Below the pieces are notes generated by a model that ran no database searches, was not told where the DNA came from, and saw only the letters and a program-made list of their open reading frames with translations. From an uncultured Oscillospiraceae bacterium (lineage in GTDB: Bacteria; Bacillota; Clostridia; Oscillospirales; Oscillospiraceae), in contig CAAEKI010000053.1 in assembly GCA_900756495.1 (NCBI GenBank), positions 1 through 7,625 on the forward strand: DNA of 7,625 bases, read 5' to 3'. Shown here piece by piece: positions 1-4,823 of the stretch. The position numbers and the translations under genes are program-made. Position 1 is the stretch's first letter; each line of letters opens with the position of its first letter.

Positions 1-545
1 ATGCTTGCTTTCTATCTCTCGCTGCTGCCTGTGGATGAACACCAGCGCTTTCAGACGTTCTATCCGCAGTATGAGGGGAAGCTCTACGCCGTCGCCCTGA
101 GTGTCCCAAAGAATCATCATCAGTCTTAGAATGCCGCTGCCGCCGCGTTTCTCCATATCATTGAGCATTATGACCCATTTTAAAAATTTACGAAAACAGC
201 CGTCAGAAAATCGGCCCCTGGGCCGTTATAATAGTGAAAAACGCCGCCAGGGATATTCTTCGGAAGGAGAGCCGTACCATGCCGTTAGAAGAGACATGGG
301 AGCTCTCCGCTCCGAAGCACCTTGAGGGGGAGAGCGCCTTCCTCCGCCCGGTAGAGCTCATTCGCTCCAGGCCGGAAACCTACCGGCAGGTGCTGGAGTT
401 GCGCTGTGCTGCCGGGTGGACTGCACGGGAGTTCGCCTGCCCCATGGGCCTGAGCGAATCGGCGGTAAGCAAGCGCATCGAGCGGGGCCGCGCCCTGCTC
501 ATCGAAAAACTGCGTGACGAGGGGTACGCGTATGAGCGACGCTGA
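1..545 (+). pseudogene. Broken sigma-70 family (ECF-like) RNA polymerase sigma factor
   Basis: An intact copy would be a small alternative sigma factor that directs RNA polymerase. Frame 1 from the ATG at position 1 reads MLAFYLSLLPVDEHQRFQTF and continues into a region-2-like stretch. It meets a TAG at 127-129, where relatives usually carry an acidic residue in an AEDAVQ-type motif. The same frame then resumes sigma-like sequence (AFLHIIEHYDPF) to about 180. There a run of four T before the A run ends the frame with TAA at 181. Reading on in frame 3 from 180 restores the family pattern (LKIYENSRQKIGPWAVIIVK, then ARDILRKE). It ends with region 4.2 (YRQVLELR, LSESAVSKRIERGRALLIEK) and a TGA at 543-545. 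The two lesions are therefore a nonsense codon and a one-base deletion, probably of one T. Total length (about 180 codons) suits the family. The end overlaps the DUF4367 gene start by 14 nt, so the two were once translationally coupled. The family match is from memory of clostridial sigma factors, not a search. Confidence 0.8.
279..545 (+). CDS. Possible residual 88-aa region-4 fragment of the broken sigma factor
   Basis: Within the sigma pseudogene an ATG at 279-281 lies 8 nt after AAGGAGA (264-270), a good Shine-Dalgarno site. It opens the frame that carries only sigma region 4.2, the helix-turn-helix that reads the -35 element (LSESAVSKRIERGRALL near the C-terminus). The product would lack region 2, the main core-polymerase contact, so it could not act as a normal sigma factor. 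The ATG appears to come from sequence that is ordinary coding sequence in relatives, so the site may be accidental. No convincing promoter was seen, although TATAAT occurs at 227-232 without a -35 element. Expression is possible but unproven. Confidence 0.25.
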   Translation: MPLEETWELSAPKHLEGESAFLRPVELIRSRPETYRQVLELRCAAGWTAREFACPMGLSESAVSKRIERGRALLIEKLRDEGYAYERR

Positions 546-1205
546 ATTTGACACTATGCTCTGCTCCGCCCTGCTGGAGGCCGTGCGGCAGGACTGGGCC
601 CATATCCTGGAGAATGACCATCTGCCTGAACCCCACTTTTCCTCCCGTTTTCTGCGCTGGGAGAGAAAGTTTCTGGCTGACCCCTTCGTCTATGCGCGGC
701 ACAGGGCCCGTCCCCTCTGGAAAAAGGCCGTGCGGGCGGCGGCCTGATGGCATTCAGTCCTCAGGCGCGGGCCTGGGTGGTTCAGATGATCGCCGAGTGG
801 CGGGAGACCCGCACCAAATATACCTTTACCGGTGAGCCCCGGCCGGACGCCGGCGTAGGCGTCTGGCGGCCCGGCTATGTACCGGAGGGGTTTGAGGAGA
901 TTGAACGGCTGGATACGCCAGGGCTGGGATATGTCGCCTATGAAAATAAGGATGGGGTGCGCCTCTATTTTACTTATGCGCTTATGGATCAGGGCAGTGA
1001 GTTTTCCAATGATAATGAGCACAGCAAATATATGGCGACAACCATAGAAAGTTTACCAGCAGACTTGTTTATTGCTGATGAGCCCGGAGAATTCAGCTAT
1101 TTAATATGGGCAGATGGGGATCTGGAGATTTCCTATAAGCTGTCTTCTGCAATTAATGATAAGGAACTTATTACTATAGCGGAGAGTATCGAAAAACTAA
1201 CATAG
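532..1205 (+). pseudogene. Split DUF4367 protein, likely anti-sigma/membrane partner of the sigma factor
   Basis: Translation starts at ATG 532, 7 nt after GAGGGG (519-524), inside the end of the sigma gene. The first part (MSDAEFDTMLCSALLEAVRQ onward, 71 codons) ends in a basic stretch (RPLWKKAVRAAA) at TGA 745-747. In this family such a basic stretch leads straight into a single transmembrane helix. Instead the sequence jumps to another frame at 744-747 and continues as MAFSPQARAWVVQMIAEW, the segment that normally follows the helix. It then runs through the DUF4367 domain (WRPGYVPEGFEEIERL, GVRLYFTYALMDQG, YLIWADGD, ELITIAESIEKL) to TAG 1203-1205. The simplest reading is an internal, frame-changing deletion that removed the membrane helix (roughly 13-16 residues). 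Proteins of this architecture commonly sit next to such sigma factors in clostridia. Their anti-sigma role is an inference. That both partners are broken supports loss of the whole module. Confidence 0.7.
747..1205 (+). CDS. DUF4367 domain fragment (152 aa) as an independent ORF
   Basis: This is the downstream half of the split gene above, listed separately because an automatic annotation would call it as a gene. Its ATG (747-749) overlaps the TGA of the upstream half as TGATG, a classical coupling arrangement, so it could be translated by termination-reinitiation. No membrane segment or signal peptide remains: residues 1-13 (MAFSPQARAWVVQ) are not hydrophobic enough. The C-terminal two thirds match DUF4367 by pattern. 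The 3' half is AT-rich (about 39% GC by hand count for 961-1200, against about 62% for 841-960). As a cytosolic protein it would have lost the membrane topology of the family. Remnant is the favoured reading. Confidence 0.45.
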   Translation: MAFSPQARAWVVQMIAEWRETRTKYTFTGEPRPDAGVGVWRPGYVPEGFEEIERLDTPGLGYVAYENKDGVRLYFTYALMDQGSEFSNDNEHSKYMATTIESLPADLFIADEPGEFSYLIWADGDLEISYKLSSAINDKELITIAESIEKLT

Positions 1206-1250
1206 AAAATTTGAAAATTGCGGTCCATTTTTTCCTGAAACGTTATAGAA

Positions 1251-1388
1251 ATGGGAGCAGTAAAAAGCCCCACATTAGTGTCCAATTCCGGTGTGCCGGC
1301 GCGGGAACTCTCCCTCTGTATCCTAATGATCGCCATCTTTGCAGCCGGTGTGCTGGCCAGGCGGCACCAAGGCATACGCAGCAGATAG
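1251..1388 (+). CDS. Doubtful 45-aa small ORF with one hydrophobic segment
   Basis: The frame runs ATG 1251 to TAG 1386-1388. It has a short polar start (MGAVKSPTLVSNSGVPAREL), one hydrophobic stretch of about 15-18 residues (LCILMIAIFAAGVLA) and a basic tail (RRHQGIRSR). This is the shape of a single-pass small membrane protein or of the C-terminal end of a larger membrane protein. No Shine-Dalgarno site is visible upstream of the ATG. The ORF lies between a pseudogene and a terminator, so a gene remnant is at least as likely as a functional gene. I do not recognise a family. Confidence 0.2.
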   Translation: MGAVKSPTLVSNSGVPARELSLCILMIAIFAAGVLARRHQGIRSR

Positions 1389-1391
1389 GTT

Positions 1392-1425
1392 GCGCCGGAA
1401 CACTTGTCCGGCGCGCCGCTTTTTT
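1392..1425 (+). terminator. Probable rho-independent terminator
   Basis: An 8-bp perfect GC-rich stem (GCGCCGGA at 1392-1399 with TCCGGCGC at 1407-1414) encloses a 7-nt loop. It is followed by GCCGC and six T (1420-1425). The 5-nt spacer before the T run is longer than ideal. The position fits the end of transcription from the sigma/DUF4367 remnant and insulates the two-component operon promoter just downstream. Confidence 0.55.
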
Positions 1426-1432
1426 CCGCTGA

Positions 1433-1461
1433 TTGCGTCCTGCCCCCAGCTCTGGTAAAAT
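1433..1461 (+). promoter_or_regulatory. Candidate sigma-A promoter for the two-component operon
   Basis: TTGCGT (1433-1438) and TAAAAT (1456-1461) are separated by 17 bp. The -10 matches the consensus at 5 of 6 positions and the -35 at 3 of 6. The element lies just after the terminator and about 24 bp before the response regulator ATG. A transcript would start near 1468, leaving a very short leader that contains little more than the AAAGGAGGC ribosome binding site. Confidence 0.4.
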
Positions 1462-1484
1462 GGAAGGCAAAGGAGGCGCATTCA

Positions 1485-2153
1485 ATGTCTCACACCATTT
1501 TTCTCGTGGAGGACGATCCGGGCGTGCGTGGGGAGCTGGCCACTCTCCTCACCCGCTACGGCTATTCCTGCCTGACCACAGATGACTTCTCCGATGTGGC
1601 GGGACAGATTCTGTCCTCAGGCGCCCATCTGGTCCTGTTGGATCTGAACCTGCCCCTGTACGACGGCTATCACGTCTGCCGGGCACTGCGGGAGCGCTCC
1701 CAGATTCCCGTCATTGTCGTCACCAGCCGCACAGGAGATCTGGATGAGCTCATGAGCATGAATCTGGGGGCCGATGATTTTCTCACCAAGCCCTTCCATA
1801 CACAGATCCTTCTGGCCCGGATCTCCCGCCTTCTTCAGCGAGCCTATCCCTCTGTGTCGGCCCCTGTCCTCACCTGCCGGGGACTGACACTGGACCTGGG
1901 GCGCAGTGAGGTCTCCTATGGTGGCCATTCCGAGGAACTGACCCGGAACGAGGGGCGTATTCTCCACCTCCTTCTGAAAAACCAGGACCGGATTGTCACC
2001 AGGGCCGAGCTGATGAACGAGCTGTGGCAGTCCGACGAATTTGTGGACGACAATACCCTCACCGTCAATGTCAACCGCCTGCGCAAGAAGCTCGAGGGAC
2101 TGGGCGCCGCCGGCTTTCTCACGACCCGGCGGGGGCAGGGGTACCAGCTGTGA
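1485..2153 (+). CDS. OmpR/BceR-type two-component response regulator
   Basis: This 222-aa DNA-binding response regulator would be phosphorylated by the adjacent kinase. The receiver domain (about residues 3-118) has the acidic pair D10/D11, the phospho-acceptor D53 in LVLLDLNLPL, the switch threonine T80 (VIVVTSR) and K102 in FLTKPF. The winged-helix output domain (about 128-222) ends with TLTVNVNRLRKKL and TTRRGQGYQL, the pattern typical of OmpR-family and especially BceR-like regulators. The start at 1485 is chosen because AAAGGAGGC (1469-1477) lies 7 nt upstream. The frame is open further up to 1404, but that extension lacks family similarity and overlaps the terminator. The TGA overlaps the GTG of the kinase gene. 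Targets cannot be told from sequence. BceR-like proteins often control ABC transporters for antimicrobial peptide resistance, but none is adjacent here. Confidence 0.92.
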   Translation: MSHTIFLVEDDPGVRGELATLLTRYGYSCLTTDDFSDVAGQILSSGAHLVLLDLNLPLYDGYHVCRALRERSQIPVIVVTSRTGDLDELMSMNLGADDFLTKPFHTQILLARISRLLQRAYPSVSAPVLTCRGLTLDLGRSEVSYGGHSEELTRNEGRILHLLLKNQDRIVTRAELMNELWQSDEFVDDNTLTVNVNRLRKKLEGLGAAGFLTTRRGQGYQL

Positions 2154-3163
2154 GGGCGGCGGATTTTCTCCGGGACAAGACCCTGCACCTGTCCGGCGTG
2201 GGCTTTGCAGTGCTCTTTACCGCTGTGCTTTTGGCTGTCCTGCGTCAGCCCCCCGCCGCCGCTGCCTTTCTCTGCCTGGTAGAGGCCCTCTGCGCTTTGA
2301 TTCCCCTGGCTCTGGAGTTTGCCCGGAAGCGCCGTTTCTACAACGAGGTGCTGCCTCCTCTGGAGGCGCTGGAGGAGAAGTATCTGATCTCCGCCCTGCT
2401 GGCCGAGCCCCATTTTACCGAGGGGATGCTCTTCTGCCAGGCACTGGGGAAAACCTCCAAGGCCATGACCGACGCGGTTGCCGACGCCCGGCGGGATATG
2501 TCGGAGTACCGCGAGTATATCGAGACTTGGGTGCATGAGGTCAAGACGCCCATTGCCTCGGCCCGGCTGGCCCTGGAGAATCATCCCGGCGCTCTGGCTC
2601 AGTGCCTGGAAGAGGACCTCTTTCAGATTGACGCGTTTGTGGAACAGGCTCTTTTTTATGCCCGGAGCGGCGCAGTGGAGCGGGACTATCTGATCCGGGC
2701 CATGCCCTTGCGGGATACCGCGGCGGCAGCGGTGAAAAAGTATGCAGGGCCTCTGATTGACGCCGGGTTCTCTGTAGATTTGGACAGCCTGACCGCCACA
2801 GTTTACTCCGATCCCAAATGGGTGGAATTCATTCTGGGGCAGCTCCTCTCCAATGCCCTGAAATACCGGGGGGAGAATCCCCATGTCTCCTTCCTCCAGC
2901 GGGAGGAGGACGCCTCGGTGGTACTCGTCCTTCAGGACAACGGCCGGGGGATTCCCGCCGCCGATCTGCCCCGGGTATTCGACAAGGGTTTTACCGGCGT
3001 CAATGGCCGGGCGCTCCCCACACGCTCCACTGGTCTGGGCCTCTATCTCTGTAAAAAGCTCTGTGACCGGCTGGGCCTGGGCATTGAAGTGGATTCTTCC
3101 CCCGGCCGGGGCGTCTCCGTCTCCCTCGTCTTTCCCAAAGGCCGCTTCCATCTGGCGGAATAG
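2150..3163 (+). CDS. BceS-like intramembrane-sensing sensor histidine kinase
   Basis: This 337-aa membrane kinase is the partner of the response regulator. Two hydrophobic helices (about residues 14-31 and 37-57) are separated by only a few residues, so there is almost no extracellular loop. This is the hallmark of intramembrane-sensing kinases of the BceS type, which usually detect through a partner transporter. The dimerisation/phosphoacceptor region has H129 in ETWVHEVKTPIA. The ATPase domain shows the N box (QLLSNALKY, N235), the G1 box (DNGRGI, 263-268), the F box (FDKGFTG, 277-283) and the G2 box (TGLGLYLCKKL, 294-304). The GTG start at 2150 overlaps the regulator stop as GTGA, indicating coupling. 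The frame is open to 2024, but that would overlap the regulator gene by 130 nt. It ends 8 bp from the convergent spmB stop with no terminator visible between them. Confidence 0.9.
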   Translation: MRAADFLRDKTLHLSGVGFAVLFTAVLLAVLRQPPAAAAFLCLVEALCALIPLALEFARKRRFYNEVLPPLEALEEKYLISALLAEPHFTEGMLFCQALGKTSKAMTDAVADARRDMSEYREYIETWVHEVKTPIASARLALENHPGALAQCLEEDLFQIDAFVEQALFYARSGAVERDYLIRAMPLRDTAAAAVKKYAGPLIDAGFSVDLDSLTATVYSDPKWVEFILGQLLSNALKYRGENPHVSFLQREEDASVVLVLQDNGRGIPAADLPRVFDKGFTGVNGRALPTRSTGLGLYLCKKLCDRLGLGIEVDSSPGRGVSVSLVFPKGRFHLAE

Positions 3164-3171
3164 CAAGCGTC

Positions 3172-3693
3172 TTAATAGAAAATGACCCGCACCGCCCATG
3201 CAGCCGCGATAAATCCGGCCATATCGGCGCACAGGGCTGCCGGAACCGCGTATCGGGTTTTGACGATGCCCGCTGCGCCGAAATAGACGGCAATGGTATA
3301 AAATGTAGTCTCAGTGGAGCCCAGCATGACTGCGGCGGTACGGCCGATGAGAGAATCCGGGCCATAGGTTGTGATAAGCTCCGCGCCTACCCCCAGAGCG
3401 GCGGAGCCGCTGACCGGCCGCACCAGCAGCAGGGCCACCGTCTCAGGCGGAATGCCCAGCCAGGACAACACCGGCCCCAGAGCCTGGGCGGCCAATTCCA
3501 GCGCGCCGGAGGCACGCAGCATATATACCGCTGTCAGCAGCCCCACCAGCGGCGGAAGGATCTTTACGGTAACTCCAAGCCCCTCCCCTGCGCCCTGGAC
3601 CAGTGCGCCGTAGACGTCAATCTTTTTGACCATACCGCACACCGCCACCGCAGCAATCACAAGAGGTACCACCATAGTAAAGGCCAGCTGCAC
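3172..3693 (-). CDS. spmB: Spore maturation protein B
   Basis: This 173-aa polytopic membrane protein works with SpmA in late spore development. In Bacillus the pair is needed for normal core dehydration and heat resistance, and the transported substrate is not settled. Family landmarks are VVPLVIAAVAVCGMVKKIDV (about 8-27), LLVRPVSGSAALG (89-101), TTYGPDSLIGR (108-118) and GSTETTFYTIAVYFGAAGI (125-143). These align well with B. subtilis SpmB (178 aa, from memory). The start chosen is GTG at 3693-3691, preceded by GGAGGG (3706-3701) with 7 nt spacing and placed 2 nt after the spmA stop. The frame is open to 3771, but the longer form would overlap spmA by 76 nt and adds a non-hydrophobic extension unlike the family. 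Co-transcription and translational coupling with spmA are very likely. Confidence 0.9.
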   Translation of the reverse strand: MQLAFTMVVPLVIAAVAVCGMVKKIDVYGALVQGAGEGLGVTVKILPPLVGLLTAVYMLRASGALELAAQALGPVLSWLGIPPETVALLLVRPVSGSAALGVGAELITTYGPDSLIGRTAAVMLGSTETTFYTIAVYFGAAGIVKTRYAVPAALCADMAGFIAAAWAVRVIFY

Positions 3694-3695
3694 TG

Positions 3696-4274
3696 CTATT
3701 CCCTCCAGACCCGCCCGAAAATTTTGACCGCCAGAATCCCTGCGCACACGGATATAGCCGAGGCCAGCCAAACGGCAGGCAGAATGTCAAAGGGCGCGGC
3801 GCATCCGGCGGCCAGCCGGACGCTGGCCACAGTGGTTGGAAGGAGCTGAATGGAGGCGGTATTGCACACCACCAGCATACACATGGCGTTGGAGGCCACC
3901 CCCGGCGTCTTCCTGCTCATCTGCCGGACAGCCTGAATACCCAGCGGGGTGGCCGCATTGCCCAGCCCCAGAAGATTGGCTGACACATTAGCCGAGATGC
4001 TGTCCATCACCTCCCGGTCCGATGAAAACTCTGGGTAGAGGAGCCGGAGGACAGGGCGAAGCAGCCTGGACAGCCCCTCGGACAGTCCTGTACGCTTCAT
4101 AATCTCCATTACCCCCATCCACAGGCAGAGAACCCCCGCCATCGTCAGGCACAATTCGACTGCGGCAGCCGCACCGTCCAGAGCTGCCGCCGCCACTGCC
4201 GGTCCATTTCCTGTCATAAGGCCGCAAATGATAGAACCTACCACCATGGCTGTCCAAATCAATGCCATTGCCAT
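3696..4274 (-). CDS. spmA: Spore maturation protein A
   Basis: This 192-aa multi-pass membrane protein of the nucleoside-recognition (Gate) domain family is the partner of SpmB in spore core dehydration. Recognisable segments are the N-terminal helix (MALIWTAMVVGSIICGLMTG), WMGVMEIMKRTGLSEGLSRL (52-71), NLLGLGNAATPLGIQAVRQM (100-119) and NTASIQLLPTTVASVRLA (138-155). The length is close to the 196 aa of B. subtilis SpmA (from memory). The ATG at 4274-4272 is chosen because GGAGGTGA (4287-4280) sits 5 nt upstream. Open-frame alternatives at 4289 and 4343 give longer N-termini with poorer sites. The gene is first in a two-gene operon with spmB and is transcribed away from the abrB-like gene. 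Confidence 0.92.
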   Translation of the reverse strand: MAMALIWTAMVVGSIICGLMTGNGPAVAAAALDGAAAAVELCLTMAGVLCLWMGVMEIMKRTGLSEGLSRLLRPVLRLLYPEFSSDREVMDSISANVSANLLGLGNAATPLGIQAVRQMSRKTPGVASNAMCMLVVCNTASIQLLPTTVASVRLAAGCAAPFDILPAVWLASAISVCAGILAVKIFGRVWRE

Positions 4275-4343
4275 TCCGGTCACCTCCATATTCCCTCTAT
4301 CTATACGGCACGTCCGCGCCAAACATGCCGTTTCTTTTTGCAA

Positions 4344-4371
4344 CTTTTATCTTCCATTTTCTGTAATATTC
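4344..4371 (-). promoter_or_regulatory. Weak sigma-E-like promoter candidate for spmAB
   Basis: On the minus strand GAATATT (4371-4365) fits the mother-cell sigma-E -35 pattern. After 13 nt it is followed by GATAAAAG (4351-4344), a partial match (about 5 of 8) to the CATACAHT -10. In Bacillus the spmAB operon is under sigma-E control, which makes such a site expected. The match is weak and overlaps the sigma-A-like candidate upstream, so it is only a lead. Confidence 0.25.
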
Positions 4372-4396
4372 TACAAAATTTTTTTCAAAAAAGCAA
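4368..4396 (-). promoter_or_regulatory. Minus-strand sigma-A-like promoter facing spmA
   Basis: On the minus strand TTGCTT (4396-4391) and TAGAAT (4373-4368) are spaced by 17 bp, with a -10 match of 5 of 6 and a -35 match of 3 of 6. The spacer is almost pure A/T. It points toward spmA, with a predicted leader of about 85 nt. A/T-rich DNA easily produces chance matches, which limits confidence. Confidence 0.35.
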
Positions 4397-4404
4397 AAAT
4401 ATGA

Positions 4405-4432
4405 TTGACATTGGGATGCCGCATGTTATAAT
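4405..4432 (+). promoter_or_regulatory. Strong sigma-A promoter of the abrB-like gene
   Basis: TTGACA (4405-4410) and TATAAT (4427-4432) are both perfect consensus hexamers with a 16-bp spacer. TG at 4424-4425 forms an extended -10 (TGTTATAAT). Directly upstream, A/T tracts at 4375-4400 occupy the place of an UP element. Transcription should begin near 4439, giving a leader of about 57 nt. This is the strongest promoter by eye in the window and suits an abundant global regulator. Confidence 0.85.
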
Positions 4433-4463
4433 AATGTCAGTTTCTAGATAATCACGGAAAAAC

Positions 4464-4499
4464 ATGGTAGTCGCAGGGAAAGGAAGTATACACATATGA
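4464..4499 (+). CDS. Possible 11-codon upstream ORF overlapping the abrB-like start
   Basis: ATG 4464 opens an 11-residue frame (MVVAGKGSIHI) whose TGA (4497-4499) overlaps the abrB-like ATG (4496-4498) as ATGA. It lies wholly within the predicted leader transcript and contains the abrB ribosome binding site. Its own Shine-Dalgarno site is weak (only CGGA about 8 nt upstream). It could couple translation, or it could be chance. Confidence 0.2.
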   Translation: MVVAGKGSIHI

Positions 4500-4738
4500 A
4501 ATCGACGGGTATCGTAAGAAAAGTAGATGAACTGGGCCGTATCGTGCTCCCCATCGAACTGCGCCGCACACTGGACATTGCTGAGAAGGATTCGCTGGAG
4601 ATTTATGTGGACGGCACTTCTATCGTCCTGAAAAAATATCAGCCTGCCTGTATCTTCTGCGACGACGCCAAGGATGTCGTAAATTTCAAGGGCAAAAACG
4701 TATGTCCCAATTGCATCAAGGAACTTCAGTCCAAGTAA
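4496..4738 (+). CDS. abrB: AbrB-family transition-state regulator with C-terminal zinc-ribbon-like tail
   Basis: This 80-aa DNA-binding regulator belongs to the AbrB/SpoVT group, which controls growth-to-stationary and sporulation transitions in Firmicutes. Residues 1-48 are a swapped-hairpin AbrB domain almost identical to the Bacillus AbrB N-terminus as I know it (MKSTGIVRKVDELGRIVLPI, ELRRTLDIAEKDSLEIYVDG). The C-terminus differs from Bacillus AbrB. It has four cysteines in two CxxC pairs (C52/C55 and C70/C73), consistent with a small zinc-binding multimerisation or sensing module seen in clostridial relatives. The start at 4496 has AGGAAG (4481-4486) 9 nt upstream. A strong promoter lies ahead and a terminator follows within 12 nt, so the gene is monocistronic. 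It is divergent from spmA and convergent with rsmI, the latter also as in B. subtilis. The symbol is by family and synteny; a functional equivalence is inferred. Confidence 0.9.
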   Translation: MKSTGIVRKVDELGRIVLPIELRRTLDIAEKDSLEIYVDGTSIVLKKYQPACIFCDDAKDVVNFKGKNVCPNCIKELQSK

Positions 4739-4749
4739 ACACTGCATAT

Positions 4750-4792
4750 AAAAATCCCCTCTCCATACGCCTTGTATGGAGAGGGGATTTTT
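4750..4792. terminator. Bidirectional rho-independent terminator between abrB and rsmI
   Basis: A perfect 19-bp inverted repeat (4750-4768 with 4774-4792) has the loop GCCTT. It has an A run on the left (4750-4754) and a T run on the right (4788-4792), so both strands yield a GC-rich hairpin followed by U. It starts 12 nt after the abrB-like stop and lies 31 nt past the rsmI stop, serving both convergent transcripts. Confidence 0.93.
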
Positions 4793-4823
4793 AGTTTATG
4801 CAATATTTTTATACGAAATGTAA

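Noticed and set aside
120..190. Programmed ribosomal frameshift joining the two sigma factor frames
   Set aside because: An in-frame TAG at 127-129 lies upstream of the frame change, so a single recoding event could not restore the protein, and no stimulatory hairpin or classical slippery heptamer is evident.
1404..1484. N-terminal extension of the response regulator gene back to 1404
   Set aside because: The extension overlaps the terminator, promoter and ribosome binding site, and family members begin at the MSHTIFLVED segment.
1916..3232. Large 438-aa minus-strand ORF antisense to the two-component genes
   Set aside because: It is a shadow frame of GC-rich coding sequence. Its residue make-up (many Gly, Gln, Arg, Pro) shows no domain, while the opposite strand has complete regulator and kinase motifs.
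4750..4792. Transposon end or attachment site formed by the long inverted repeat
   Set aside because: The A-run/T-run flanks, the 5-nt loop and the position between two convergent stop codons fit a bidirectional terminator, and no transposase or target duplication is present.
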